Positions 1-12,421 of a stretch of DNA of 64,000 nt are shown here, one piece after another (positions within the stretch are counted from its first letter, which is position 1; every line of letters begins with the position of its first letter). Made by a program: the position numbers and the translations under genes. This DNA comes from Parelaphostrongylus tenuis. Its lineage: Eukaryota > Nematoda > Chromadorea > Rhabditida > Metastrongylidae. The notes below the pieces were generated by a model. It was given only the letters and a program-made list of their open reading frames with translations. It ran no database searches and had not been told where the DNA came from. Location: positions 1-64,000 of the forward strand of contig JAHQIW010007006.1 of the NCBI GenBank assembly GCA_019055375.1, written 5' to 3'.

Positions 1-2033
1 CGTTAGAACCATTTGTCGGCTTTTGGGAAGATTTCGTTGTCGACTACATCGACGAAGAATACTATGAGCTCGTTGAATATCACCGCGATAGCGCTATGAA
101 AACCGAGAGTCCCAAGATCACGAGGAGTCGCTTGTCGCCGCAGACACTCGAGCGGATACTTCAACGTGGAATCGCACGAGCTGCAGGAAACCGAAACCTT
201 ACGTCCGAACTTGCGATACGCTGCAGAGAAGCGATAAAAGAAGACGTCAAAGTGAGAAGAGCAGGAGTTATGACAAAATCTGCAGAAGCTGGAAAGAGCA
301 TTCGCAAAGCCCAGCGAGCTTCGCCAACTATAAGACCAAGATGTTTGCAATCCGACACCCTGAAGAGATATTTACAGCTTCGAGAAGGGCTATGGAGAGG
401 ACCATCCACAAGTACTACTCGGATCTGTTCGCTAACCATGTCCTCTTACCGTCATTTAAATTGCAAGAGAATGAATATCTTGTTACACCGATCCTTCCTT
501 CCAAAATCCGAGCTATATAGTCGGTGAAGGACAGAACAACACCCGGTCCAGACAGGATTAGACCAGAACACCTGAATAACCTGCCGCCAGTTCTCATCTG
601 CACCTGTTCGGCTCTTCACTCTCTACCTGTCAGGATGCAAGGTCCCTATTCAATGGAAAACCAGCAAGACCGTATTGTTGTTTGAAAAGGGAGGCCTTCA
701 CGACATTGGCAATTATCACTCAATCTGCTTGCTGTCCGTTGTCTATAAACCCTTTACTCGAGTCATCCTGAACAGGATTGACAGAACACTGGACGAAGGA
801 TAGCCATGAGAACAAGCAGGGTTCCAAAAAGGATTTAGTACCATGGACCACATCCACGCGATTACGAGACTCATTGAAGTTTCACGAGAGTACAAACAAC
901 CACTCTGTCTCACTTTCGTCGATCTTGAGAAATCCTTTGATTCAGTGGAAACAGAAGCGCTTATAGAGGCTCTGGATAACCATTGCGTCCATACTCAGAA
1001 CATAGTGATCTTACGTGAGCTTTATAAAGATTTCACGACTAAAATATCTCCAACAATATCACCATTGACGTAAAAAGAGGCGTTCAAAAAGGCGATACAA
1101 TTGCTTCAAAATTATTCACTACCACCCTACAAACGTCATGACATTAGAATGGGACGATATGGAACTGAAAATTGACTGTCGACAATTAAACTATCTTTGC
1201 TTGCTGAAGATATCGTCCTCATAACACCAAACATCAGTCATTCGGAAGGAATGTTGATTGATTTTGGTAGCGCCTGCTGAAAGATTCCTCTTCAACTAAA
1301 TTTAACGAAAAGGATGTTAATGAGGAACAGATGGATTTTGAATGCTTCATTCACGCTGAACGGAGCAGCAATCTCCGAATGCTCCATTTACGTCTATCTA
1401 GGTCGTGAAATCAACATGATGAACGACCTAGCTCCAGAGTTGAGCAGGAGTAAGTGAGCGGTTTGGGGAACGTTGAAGAGCATCGAAGATGTAATTAAGA
1501 GGACAAAGAACATCAGACTCCGTGCCCACCTTTTTGACTCGACCGTTTATTTCTGCCCTCACGTATACATCAGAAACCTGGACGCTACGTAAGCAAGATG
1601 AAAGATCACTTGCCGTTATCGAACGCGCAGTCAATAGAAAGGTCGATGCCAGGAGTATCACGTATCTCGCAAATGAGAGAAGGGATCCGAAGTTCCGACC
1701 TACGTCAACGATCGAAAATCAGAGACGCCGTTCTACACGCTAACATATCGAAAATAAGGTGGGCCGGACACGTGATGCGCTTCAACGACAACCGTGGACG
1801 AGAGCCGTTACCGACTGGAAGCTCGGGACATAAAGCACTCTACAGGATTACAACCGACCCGTTGGTGAGATTTCTTCACGAAAGATATAGAAGAAAGATA
1901 TGATGCTCAGCGAATCCCTAGAGCGAGGGGGAACCTCTAGGCTACTCTTGCACGCGATAGGAAAAAGTGAAAGTGTTACTGGTACCCTCTCTTATCCCTC
2001 GACGATCAGTGGGGCTACAAGTGATACAGGTGA
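1..2033 (+). mobile_element. RTE-clade LINE, 5'-truncated by window edge, degenerate
   Basis: Relic of an RTE non-LTR retrotransposon read on the + strand. Bases 1-600 carry the linker after the endonuclease (reads like SPQTLERILQRGIARAAGNR). RT core motifs follow at 840-1070 (HIHAITRLIEVS, then LTFVDLEKSFDSVE, the usual DLxKxFDSV block). The C-terminal zone at 1600-1900 reads KIRWAGHVMRFNDNRG and ends FLHERYRRKI. Frameshifts and stops split the ORF into several frames, so it is dead. The 3' end is placed where similarity to the copy at 54,022-56,900 stops, in a short GGTGAT-like tail. The endonuclease lies outside the window. RTE elements normally encode one protein with an AP endonuclease followed by reverse transcriptase. 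Confidence 0.9.
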
Positions 2034-2035
2034 TT

Positions 2036-2272
2036 TAGATTTGACTTATAAGCCCGATACACGTATTTCGAACTTGACAGTCTCGTCAGTCGTGCGTTAT
2101 CCTTTCGTCTTTAGCCAGTCTTCTCGAGTCGCTCAGTCTCCTATAGTAAGAGTGGGCGGTCACCACCACAGGCGATCACGCGACATGTTGGCTCTAATAA
2201 TAGTTACGAGATAAGTCAAAGTTTGAGCGTCACTTTAAGAAAACAATCGAAACAAAATTCTTATCATAGTTT
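2036..2272 (+). mobile_element. MITE family 'T' copy 1 (3' part)
   Basis: Shares blocks in order with the copies at 6,225 and 30,418: CCCGATACACGT, then CTCGTCAGTCG, then ACATGTTGGCTC followed by an A/T-rich end with TTTGAGCG. It abuts the RTE tail directly. No coding capacity. Boundaries come from block similarity, so they are approximate. Confidence 0.6.
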
Positions 2273-3759
2273 TAGATCACCTCTAACCACTGCATCACAC
2301 GCGCTTTGAATGTCATTATTTTGAGAATTTTTTTGCGGATACATTAACTGATTATGTTGCTGTTGACGGGGGTTTCGACAACAGAATTTCCTTCTGGTTG
2401 CATTAGAGCTCGACTCGATCTGACTATGTTTTTTACAGGATAGGTCGGACGAGCGTCTTCAGCACATATCTCGATTCATTATGAATTGAGAGAAGGTTTC
2501 TACGCTGATAGAGTGAAACACAGTGGACACGAAAATGAGCAAAAAGTGAGTAGTTTTCTTATAATGATCTTTCAAGGCAAGTCCCTTCTGCTGAAAACAA
2601 ACTCATGGCTATATGTTCAATAGAGTACAGGGCGAAGGAAGCGACTACCCTTCTTTCCGATATCGTAGTGAGGAAGGATAACATGTGGTAATTGCGACTG
2701 CTACAAATTTTACTAGGTAGCTCATGGTTTCATCTTGTGCTTTAATTAGAACTGGACAATATTCTTTCAAAATTTTTTGCTGCTCGTTATCACATCTTCC
2801 TCCATAAATCCGAGTACTTCTAAAAATCAACTCGCTTTTTTTGAAATCATCATTCCAAAGGTCTTCTAACGTGTCGTGTGTTGTTTCCACTACTGATGAA
2901 AATTCCATCGCATTTTTGAATGTCCTGGAATGCTGGTTACTGCGGAGATCTATGTAATTTTATGGATCGCCAAGCTAAGGCGTTCCTATGTGAGTGCAGG
3001 ACAGTTTTGGTAAGGACGTCGAACCAGTCTGGTTCCTGATGGCAATTATCACTAGCCCTCTCTCCTCCTTTTCCCTCACTCCTTTCCTACCTCTTTTCAC
3101 CATAATGAAAACTAAACAACCAGATACTGTTGAATTTGCTGACGTAAACATTATTAAGTCAACAGATGTTGTGTTATCTAAAATATAATGTTTGCCAATC
3201 ATACTCTGTCTGTAACGCTGAATTCCTGCAGAAGGAATGTTATATATATTGGACAACAACAAATTTTTACGCTGATTTCGCTCGCTAGACAGGATGTTTT
3301 TGTGTCCAACACATATGTACCGTTATGTCCTATAATAATCACTTGTGTTTTCCGAATGTTTCGTTTTTCTCTGGGTCAAGTCCAAAATTGCTGAGCTTGG
3401 AAGCTTAAGCACTCGATAGTTTCTGGTTCACATGCCCCATACCGTTCACACATGATTATGTTGTAGTGCAAATATGTTGTATAAACGCAGTTTACTAGAT
3501 GTGGTCAACCTTTTAGGGACGGCGCGCATTTACCTGATTACACGCGTCTGCCCTAAATTTTTTGCTGCACCTAACTTTTTCGTGAGACTATCATTAGTTA
3601 ACTGCTAAGTGGAAAATCGATGATTTCAGTAGATTGCTTGATTTTCGAGAACGCCTTCTTCATGCGCTCTGGCAGTGGAAAAGAAGATTATGTTTCACTT
3701 TAAGAGCGCATTTTTCACTTAAATAGGTCTGTAGTGGCTCTTTTATAGAGTTTTGATAG
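2273..3759. other. Unassigned AT-rich span
   Basis: No recognisable gene or repeat. On the minus strand a strong acceptor (TTTGTTTTCAG) at about 2,590-2,600 is followed by a 44-codon open frame to about 2,464. It has no supporting domain and no donor, so I do not call it. On the plus strand 3,188-3,394 is open for 68 codons without recognisable content. Confidence 0.4.
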
Positions 3760-4420
3760 TCGTTTGAAGCAGAAATCTTGATCTTCTCGAAGCTACATCT
3801 TTTAAAAAGCCATCCACAAATCGTAGCTGAAGAGAACTGCTCGCCAAAAGGTGAGGTAGTTATATTTGCTGCAAAAACGCATGAAGAAAGTGTTTTTGAA
3901 GACCAAGTACTCTAATGAAATATCCGATATTTAAATTTTTCAATAACTTTTGAGAGTCTAAAGGATAAACGAAGGAAGGATTCGTACTTAAAGGTTTAAT
4001 ACAAAAGTGATATTGTGTAGACAACAGCCAACTGATCAGTTAGAACATATTCTAATATACGGAAGGAATAGGGATGTAGATGGGCAGTTCAATAGAATTA
4101 TGGCAGTCAGTTGAAAAGAAATCTCGATTATTTGAAGCTAGACCTTTCGTAGCCATCCATGAACCCTTTCTGAGCTCAGCTGCGCGCTAAATGATTAAAA
4201 TAATTTCATTGTGATGCTCGAACCCACAAGGAAAGCGTTTTTGAAAATTAGTTACTGTACTGAAATATCCAATATTCAGGCTTTTAAATGACTTCTTACA
4301 GTCTAAATAAAAAGCGAGAAAGGCCCGTCTTCAAAGGCTTAATACAAAAGCGGCATTGTGTGGTCAACCATTAGTTCTTCAGTTAATACATGTTTTAATG
4401 CTTCTACAAAAATTCGATAA
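3760..4420 (+). repeat. Diverged tandem duplication, unit about 341 bp
   Basis: Positions 3,767-4,020 and 4,108-4,370 align in the same order and orientation. Shared blocks are AGAAATCT, CATCCA(C/T), GTTTTTGAA, TGAAATATCC(G/A)ATATT and the ending GGTTTAATACAAAAG (GGCTTAATACAAAAG in the second copy). Several small indels separate the copies. No open frame is shared. It could be an old local duplication or the remains of a longer satellite. Confidence 0.65.
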
Positions 4421-4424
4421 ATTT

Positions 4425-4740
4425 CAGCTTGGAGTTTGTTCGCAAAGTTTAAGGCTGGAAAAAACAGTTTGGGGGATCATTCGCTTTAGGGCCGTCCACA
4501 TAAAGCCCCATTAATCTTGTGCGTTAAATCACCACCATATCCTCCTACGCGCCATTCGCTCATGGGTAGCAAGCAAATTTGTTCAGACGACAACTCTATC
4601 TTAGAGCAAGTTGTGTACCAAAACGTTTGCAAGAAAATGTGCAGTTAAACGATTGCAAAAGCATGCGGATTGAACTACTTCTGGTTAATAAATGTCGTGT
4701 TTATTGCTCTAATGCCTAACCTTATGAAACGACCTTATAT
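4425..4740 (+). mobile_element. Mariner-derived fragment (HTH remnant plus right arm)
   Basis: Starts in a relic of the mariner transposase second helix-turn-helix (reads LFAKFKAGKNSLGDHS, stop, GRPHKAPL). It then runs into the ~240-bp right arm seen in the palindromic copy at 5,625-6,224, ending in AACGACCTTA, an inverted form of the family TIR TTAGGTCGTT. Too short and broken to encode transposase. Confidence 0.75.
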
Positions 4741-4776
4741 CTTTACTCCTTTCATATTGGTTCTTTTGAACAAAGG

Positions 4777-5088
4777 AGCTCTTGTGTCGCAATGGCTAGA
4801 AGTGGTCTGCTGCACAATTGCATCCGATTAATCGACGGTTGATAGTTGAACCCCGTGCTTTGAGCGTGTTTAACCAACCTTCTATCCCACTAGGGTCAGT
4901 GAATTGGTGTCAGACTTCTGTGAGATGAAGGCAGCGTTGACACGATGCATCACTAGGGCATCGTGAGTCATTTTGAAAGCTACAGATACGCATTCGATAA
5001 TCTCAAAGGAAGGTGAAAACTGGAGACGAATGCATGGTATATGTCATAAAAATTTATCGAAGGCAAGAGCTTTATCCCTTATTCTTTC
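4777..5088 (+). mobile_element. tRNA-headed SINE, copy 1
   Basis: The head resembles a tRNA promoter: a box A-like TGTCGCAATGGCTAGAAG and a degenerate box B (AGTTGAACCC). The body carries the landmarks shared by all copies here: AGTCAT...AAAG, GCATTCGATAATCTCAAA, GACGAATGCATGG and the 3' end AGCTTTATCCCTTATTC. Diverged, hence old. Other copies lie at 11,735(-), 12,422, 28,733, 37,450(-), 58,222(-), 62,519 and 63,516. Confidence 0.8.
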
Positions 5089-5624
5089 ACTGCCTTTGAA
5101 CGTACATGCTGATGCTTTTGACACGATTCACTTTTATGCCATGTTCAGGTGTCGTATCTGTGTTATTTGTAGCATATTCCAAAAATATTATACATATTGA
5201 GGGTCGATGGAATCTGGGAACAATCTTTCTGAGGAGTCTTAAGTCACGATTAAACAGTCTTTCCAGCTTGCTCTTCTCTCCACATATCTTATAATTGCAT
5301 ATCTTAATATATGCTTATGTTGCTCGTTTTTAATGATTTAATTTGCTCTGGAAAGTTTTATATTCTTTCTATATCGTTGTCAGTGTATTCGTGGCCACAA
5401 CCAAAAGTGAAATCTAGGATTGTTGTTCTTTTCATTGCCAAGTTGCTTTTAAGGTATAGCCATTTCTTGTTTTTTTTCCATTAATCATTTGTTTCTTTTT
5501 GTTCTGCTTCTATTTGTTCGATGCGATGTCTTAATTTATCGCTGCAGGTTGCGTAAATTTGTGATGTACATAGTTCAAAAGTCCAGTGAACTTGTAGACT
5601 GCAATGAAGCGCGAGTTCAAAGTG
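5089..5624. other. Unassigned T-rich span
   Basis: I see no gene or repeat boundary here. The stretch 5,330-5,520 is markedly T-rich on the + strand and lies between a SINE and a foldback mariner derivative. Confidence 0.4.
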
Positions 5625-6224
5625 ATACCACGTCGCTCCACAAGTTTTGTCACTAGAGCAGTAGATATCAAGTTCATCAAGCAGAAGTTGAAAACTGCCT
5701 GATTTTGGTATCGTTCAACTAGGCATTTTCTTGCAGGCACTTTGGTACACAACTTGCCTACACTTGGTTTAAGATGAAGCTGTTGTGGAAATGAATTCGC
5801 TTGTCATTCGTGCACCCGAAACAGGTGTAGGGAAAAATGCTATTGAAGCGGCGCGCAAGGTTAATTGTGCTCGGAGTGGTGATACGGCTGCAGTAAGGAC
5901 GACCGAGAAGTTGTTAACGAAGTTCGAAAGTGGAGAGAACAGTCTGGAAAATCGGTTGCTCCTGAAATGTCTACAAGAAGCTCCATTAATTTTAAGCGCT
6001 GCTTCAGCTGCAATTCCCCTTTGCAGCATTTATGTACGAGTAGCAAGGGAATTTGTTCCCATGACAGCTGCATTTTAAAGTAAGTATCTGCAAGTTGTAC
6101 ATCAAAATGTTTGCAAGAAAATGCACAATTGAACGATAACAAAATCATAGAATTTTATTCAATTTTTGGTCATAAATTTGGTTTTTATGGCTATAGTGCC
6201 AAAACTTTTGCAACGACCTAATAT
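5625..6224 (+). mobile_element. Mariner-derived foldback MITE with ~250-bp inverted arms
   Basis: Left end (CGTCGCTCCACAAGTTTTG) and right end (CAAAACTTTTGCAACGACC) are inverted copies. The inversion continues for about 250 bp on each side. Between the arms, 5,800-6,000 reads as a mariner HTH (NAIEAARKV, then LLTKFESGENSLENR). Inverting the right arm gives another transposase N-terminal reading (LSWEQIPLLLVHK), so both arms contain the start of the transposase gene. No catalytic D,D34D domain is present, so it is non-autonomous. Mariners normally have TIRs near 30 bp, so arms this long are unusual. Confidence 0.8.
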
Positions 6225-6522
6225 TATCCTTTCATTATTATTTGAGCCAACATGTCATGTGGTCTGGTAAGGGCTCTTGTACAGCCCGATACACGTGCTT
6301 CGTCCTCACAGACTCGTCAGTCGGGCAGAACCCGTCGTCTTTCAATCTTTTCATAAGTCAGCTCTCTCGGGAGCCTGCTTTCCCTGCAGAGAGATATCGA
6401 AGACGAAGGTTTTACACTCTATATCGATAGAGTGTACAACACTCTGTTAGGTGAAAATTTCATTAGTTTGTTGAAATTTGAGCGTGATCTTGATAAAACA
6501 CTTAGAATAAAGGTATAATATC
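6225..6522 (+). mobile_element. MITE family 'T' copy 2
   Basis: Begins TATCCTTTCATTATTATTTG, then AGCCAACATGTCATGTGGTC, and ends in the family's right sequence TTTGAGCGTGATCTT and AAAGGTATAATA. It abuts the right terminus of the mariner foldback element, so one inserted beside or into the other. The central blocks CCCGATACACGTGCTTCG and GTCGGGCAGAACCCGTCG match the copy at 30,418 in inverted order. Non-coding. Confidence 0.75.
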
Positions 6523-9182
6523 CTTCTTGTGTTAGTAGAACATACCATGAAAATTTTGTTTACATAAGCTTACTAGGAAAATCGAAAATTTTCAGATTAT
6601 GTATTGCCTACAAAAACATCAAGAAGATAGAAAAAAATGTACAATAACGGCTAGAAATACACTCGTTCTCGCAAGCATGTTTTTTTTTACCTTTGAACAC
6701 GGCAAGATTGTGGGAAGCACTAGTGTTAATCTTGCTGAAATTATTCATACAGGAGTCTCGTCAGTGATATCTTCTCGTTTTACAGTGTTACTGCTCTTCT
6801 AAAAACTTAATTAACACGAATCTCTATTATAGTACTCATCAATCTTCGTATCGCTTCAAACGGCGCGCTCACCTTAGGGTCAAAATGTCCATCATCGTCC
6901 GTAAAGGGATATCGGATGATCAGACGGTAGTTGTAAAGATTCCTCAGTCAACTCACTTGGCTGAGATGACTGTGCAAGTCATCATGGCGAGATATTAGTG
7001 ATAGTCACATCCCTGCTATTCAGAAAGATACCAAGACATAAAATTAGGAACGTCATTCAAGGACAAAGCTTTCTTTTTTGGATGACGAGAATTCCGTCAT
7101 CCAATTGATGCCTGTCGGTCATGCCCTTTTCGTCCTTAGTGGGGCGATTAAACGAAACTATATGTGACCAGCGGCTTTAAGAAGGATGAATATGTTAACT
7201 AAAAAGAATTTCGTGATATCATGGGTGCAGAGTAAGAAACAGCGCCATGGCGAATTGAAAAGTGCGCTCACTTTGTTTGTTTCTTGGTGACCTATTGCAG
7301 AGCGTAGGAGTTAATCGCTTTTGCTAGTTGTCTCACTACCAGATTTCCTGGCCGAAGGCACTGATGTGCAAGGTACTTAGGCTAAAATTTTGCTGATTAA
7401 GCCCAGTGGTTGTCCGAATCTCCAAGGTCAATCTCGCCACGTCCTTCTTTGCGAAATCGCCACTTCACTCGACTGCTGCTCACACTCAGCTGTTGTTGAG
7501 AAAAAGATTTCACTTCTAACAACTGATTCGATAGCAGCTTATTATTGACTCCTAGCGTTGGTTTATTCTTTGCTGGATTTTTGGATAAAAATATGCGGCT
7601 TCTTCTCGATTTGGGGTGCATTACAATGTGGAACTAAGTCTTCACTATATATTTGTGGCTAGTCATCAAGTACACGCCAGGTAATGAGCCTTCAGTAGTC
7701 CATATAACAGACTTGATAAATTAGGGATTGCAACTAAAATTCAAATGTCAGGGCAATGATATAAGGCTGTTTGACACATTTATTTTACTGCCTGAAGTAA
7801 GGACTTTCAGCGATGAGAATCTAAGAAACACATATATAAGTTTTCGAAGCATTAGAGGAACAGTGATGTACAACGCGGAAACAAAATAACCACAATCATC
7901 CCAACGCAGAACTACTTTTCGATAGACTCTGTGACGATTCAATGATTACATCTTTCGACAAACTCTGCATCATACCTAATGAAATATACTAAGTTCATTC
8001 TACTTTGATATCAATGTTCAGAATCAATCTTTCCATTGAGAGAAAAGAGACGCATTTTTTTTGGAGAATGTAATTGTTATCAATCGATGATGTGAACACT
8101 AGAGTGAATTTAGCTGAGAATACACTGCAACAAGGTCGAAGCGCTTAATGTTCAAGGCTATGAATTGCAATGTAACGCTTGTTGCAGTCTACATATGGCA
8201 GTGGTTTTCCACTCGCAAAGCACGCCTCGACCCATATTCCCATTCTGCAACTAACTATGGAAGTCTTGACTGTAACTGCCTTTCATTTTCCTAATCCATA
8301 TATCAAGGCCATTGAATGGAGCGCCTCCAGTAAGGAAAGAGAGTGCCTGCGTCAGTGATTCGAAAAACGAGTGGTCTTCAAAGCCAGAGTCATCAGAAGT
8401 GTACTAGTAATAACGTTTCGGCCTTGTGCTAAAGTTGTTTTGAGAAAAATAATGGAACACTTGACAGCATGAATAACGAGCAAGCTCTCAGGAAGAAGGC
8501 GAACTGCCGAAGCGTCGGCTGGTCAGCGAAGAAATTCTATAACACTCCGTTTTTGACTCAAAAAAGAAAATTAGGAATTATTGAAGCATGCTGAGGCTAA
8601 TGGATAGTCGCTCTTGGGAATTGTTTCAAACTCTCAGAGTTTGTCGAACGTAATCGCGAAGGTAATATTAACGGAACATTAAAACAAAATATTCTGCTTG
8701 ATGATTCTGCTGGCTTTTTCTATGGGTTGTTGTCATTCGGCCGATCGCTTTGTGTTTCGGTTCCAGAATGCCTTTCATTAACAAGAAGAACAGTTTCACT
8801 TTACTTCTATCTAGATAGTTACATATCAAACACACTAAATAGTTCTGACTATGTGGACTCAAAAATGCTCTACTCCACATCTTGAAATTTATATCCCACT
8901 CATTGAAGTTTGGCCGTCAAAGCTTTTTTAATCTTAGATGAAGATCATGCCTTAATAAGCAAACATGCCAACATGGTTCTCTAAAACCACTCATTAGTAG
9001 TGTTCTCGGCCTCATCCAAAAATGTTGGGATGTTGCTGTGAGCTCATCATATGTCAATTTCTTCTTCGATTTCATGAGCGTGCTATGGTATCTGTTTCAT
9101 GATCCGCACTGCAAGCAACATTTACAAGTTTCACTTCATCATTCTTTTCTAATATTAGGCAACAAATAAATATTTCCACCTA
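6523..9182. other. 2.6-kb span without recognised features
   Basis: No domain, repeat pair or credible exon chain found. The short frames present (for example 7,397-7,621 and 8,668-8,880, both minus) show no protein-like character I can support. A PLE-like 3'-end signature may exist near 8,380-8,440 on the minus strand (GGCCGAAACGTTA) but is too weak to call. Confidence 0.35.
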
Positions 9183-9995
9183 ACTCGCTGAGCAAGAATT
9201 TTTTATGGGATTGTTAGTAATCATGCAAAAGCTCTACTCTCTAACTTGCGCAATTCATGATCAGTTTGTCAAAAAACCTCTGTATACGACTCTAAAATCG
9301 AAAGTGAATTAAATTTCGCGCGACCACCCGTTTTATTTCTTATATTTCGCTGGAAAAAAACTCCTTCCTTAGACTGCTAGTACTCTCCGTTATAGATCTC
9401 GAAGAACTCGTAAACATGTTAGCTTTTTGGAAAAGTTCTTACAATAGGGCTGCAGAAGAGAGAAAACATTTGTGTTTGACACCACCGGACAAAGCTCTTT
9501 CTTCAGACTTTTGTTTACTTTTTGGAAGACCGTCTTACTGCAGTGTGGCAGGAAGAACAAAATCGAATTCTACATATTTGGCAATCCTACTTATTGGCCA
9601 ATCTACAGGCGGAGAGCGGTCCGATCAATCGATCCCTGATTCGCTAGACATATGAAGTGTAACTTGTTACTTACCTGGAATTTTTTCCTCGCTTTGATAG
9701 AAGTTTCAGACAAAACATTTGGTTCAGATACTATGAGATATTTTCTACACTTTCATATGCTTCTTGTGCTTTCAGCGAGGTATACACATGGTTAAAATGA
9801 GGGCTTGCAAAAGGTGTGAAACACAATTTTATTTTGTATGCTACACTCTTGTAGAAGGGTCTTTTCAAAAAACGACCACGTAGCGCTGTAGCCAAAGATT
9901 TAAGACTCCAATTGATTACTAACACTGCTACAAAGTTGCTTGTGCAGCAAATGAGGTAGATCATTGATTGGTTCCTGGGGCTGTTTGTTAAGGAT
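9183..9995 (+). mobile_element. Palindromic MITE family 'R', copy 1
   Basis: The left arm begins with CGCTGAGCAAGAATTTTTTA then GGGATTGTTAGTAATCATGC. The right arm carries the inverted equivalents (AATTGATTACTAACACTGC, TTGTGCAGCAAATGAGG). Centre blocks include ACAGGCGG and the right-arm marker AGATATTTTCTACACTTTC. Other copies: 13,835, 17,522, 46,085, 49,086(-), 51,180, 52,430. No open frame is shared between copies, so a non-autonomous DNA transposon is the likeliest identity. Confidence 0.6.
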
Positions 9996-11734
9996 GGGAC
10001 CAATCTTGCACTAAGCAACACTACCCATGAGCGGAATAATATAGGTCGCAATGTGAACGAAAAGCGAATTTTTTATGGATAAGTTTTATCTAAAATCAAG
10101 GGACAAGTCCCCGTATTGTGTTGTTTTTTCCTTTTGTGTTCTTGGGTTGAGTTATAATAGTGTTGAGGTTGTGCATCATTCCAGGATATAAGTTTTGCGT
10201 TACGCATAGCTTTTTGAGGACAAAACCGAGTTAAATTTTAGAAAAGCGTGAGCAGTTAAGTATTGGAAACAGATGAGGTAAAAGAGTGGATCTTCTTCAC
10301 GCTGTACAACTGCTGCTTGGCGAAAACTTTTCCGAATTTTTACGTTTTGTTGAGTATCTTGCATGCACTTAAGGTCCTGCATTCACTATCGTTTAAAGTA
10401 GCCTTTTTTGCTTATTTGGATGGTAACACTTGCACATTTGTTCTAAAATCGCATTTTTTGTGTGCGACTCATTGCTTGTGCGTTGAGTCTCCATTTTTAA
10501 TTTCGAATTTATTGAGAAACTGCAGCGCTCTCGAATGTTTCGTCACCCAGGCCTTATTAATCCGGCGAAAAGTCTCAGGAGCACTTAAAGCCAAGCGAAA
10601 CTCGTGTGGTTTCGACAGTCGTTTTTCATCTCAAAGCAAAGGTATTTGTGTTATAGAGTGGGCGCAAAAAGCTGCTTTAAACGATGTTAAAAAGAAAAAC
10701 TCAAATAACTGAAAAATAATCGACAAAAACGAAATAGTCCTCAAAATTTTTTACCCACCCAACATGTGGACAGTTGAAGCTGTTCATAGAACTAAACAGA
10801 TTAAGTGGAAAATGTGTCAGGGCAAATGTGTTGTAGAGGAGAATTATTGTATCAGGACCGCAGCCATATATGTGTCAGTAATATGTATTTATTTTGTACC
10901 ACAGTGGGCACATGTAAAGTTCTAGCAATACCTCATTCTTTTTGAATAATTGAGACGCACTGCGGTGCACGGCTTATTAGCGATCATTTTCGCTGGTCAG
11001 AGCCTTTTTGCTAGAGTTTTACGGTTCACGAAAGCTTAGATCTCGGTAATCTTAATACTATGCGTGGCTGCAGGAAAGGCCTTTATAGAATGCTGTCTGT
11101 AGAAGCGGGAATGAAATTATGTTTCGCATTCGATCTACATTATTTGCATCGCTAGAAATTGTAAATAATTACCCATTAGACTTTATCAATACTCCTTCAA
11201 AGCACAAATCTCTTCAATTCTGCAGCTATCTAGTTTTCAATAAAGTCTTTACAGTGACCTGTTGAAGCCAAAGGAAATTATGTTTCACTCCCGCAGCTTT
11301 CCTTGGAAATGAGAGTTAGATATGCACAAAACGTATATTACCATGTGAAGGAAATCATGGAGTACCAAGGTGTTACGAAAAATCTAAAGTTTTGAACTAA
11401 ATGAGAAGAAAAAAAATACCATTAGGAGGGAAAAATCACGCTCCGCTTGCGAAATTGATTAACAGAGGCCACAAATGAATGAGAATGTTGAAGAGTTTTG
11501 TTGGAGATCTTTTCATAGTGTTACCGCGCATTCTACTATAGATATCTATCAACGTCTCTCGCGCTCTATTCGGCTATCCATTGAGTAACCTGTTGAGTAT
11601 TCGTCGACGCCCGTCTATTCCAATATCGTAACAGTGCATTCTTGTTTTGGCCGGGTGGTGTTATGGCGTTTGCTCTCGTTGATCAAAACACTGCTACACA
11701 CAACAGGCAGTTTGCTTAAACAGTCAGAAGTAAA
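9996..11734. other. Unassigned span, includes an unsupported 149-codon frame
   Basis: A 149-codon frame runs at 10,263-10,712 (+). It is Cys/Leu/Phe-rich with no recognisable domain, no signal or membrane organisation I would trust, and an overlapping antisense frame, so I do not call a gene. The rest is AT-rich and featureless apart from GC-richer patches near 11,560-11,620. Confidence 0.35.
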
Positions 11735-12052
11735 GGATAAAGAATGGAATTCCGGCATTGATGAATCCCCGAGGAATGCACCATATATCGACGTCATCAA
11801 GTATCTCTCGAGCTAGTTGAATGCATATCTGTGGCTTTTACAGTGACTGGCGGCGACCTTGAAGTATTAAATCACTATACTCCCAGTTTCCTAAAAATCT
11901 GTCTTCAGTTCACCGAACCCCGAAAAATCGAAGTCGTGGTGAGCCTTGAGCGTGGGACTGAAGCATCGGCCATCCATGACTGATCAATCATGTGTGACAC
12001 GGAGGTGACAAAGGCACATACCGCTATCCATTGAGCCACATGCGCTTTGTAA
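11735..12052 (-). mobile_element. tRNA-headed SINE, copy 2
   Basis: Minus-strand copy. From high to low coordinates it has the tRNA-like head (rc of GCCACATGCGC at about 12,040), the body, and the tail with rc of TTGAATGCATATCTG near 11,818 and the AAAGCTTTATCC-type end near 11,735. Strongly diverged. It lies 370 bp from another SINE in the opposite orientation. Confidence 0.65.
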
Positions 12053-12421
12053 ATCAGAAGTACAAAATAGTAAAAGGAGAGAGGTGTTTGGTTTTTTTTA
12101 TTTGACTTAATTTTCAGTCTACATATTATCTTAGAAGGTTATGCAATCTTGTCGTAGGGAAGCAATTTCTTTCAGATTATGGGAGTGTTTTCAAGATCAG
12201 GTGGGCAATTCGTGGCTTGATGGCAATGTTTTGTAACATTAAGGTACGGACTTCTTGTTGTGCTTCGTATCAACTTACAAATCAAAACGGTTTTTGACCC
12301 TTGTGCCGTCTCTTTTGAGATTTCAGCAAGGTGATTTGATAGATAGATTCATTGAAAAGAGATACTGGTAATATGTGTCGTTTTAGATTCAACAAATTAT
12401 ATTCGTAGGCAACAAGTGATA

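Noticed and set aside
10263..10712. 149-codon open frame (+)
   Set aside because: Longest frame outside the transposons, but no domain, odd Cys/Leu/Phe-rich composition, no homologous copy in the window and an antisense frame over part of it. Length alone is weak evidence in a 64-kb six-frame search.
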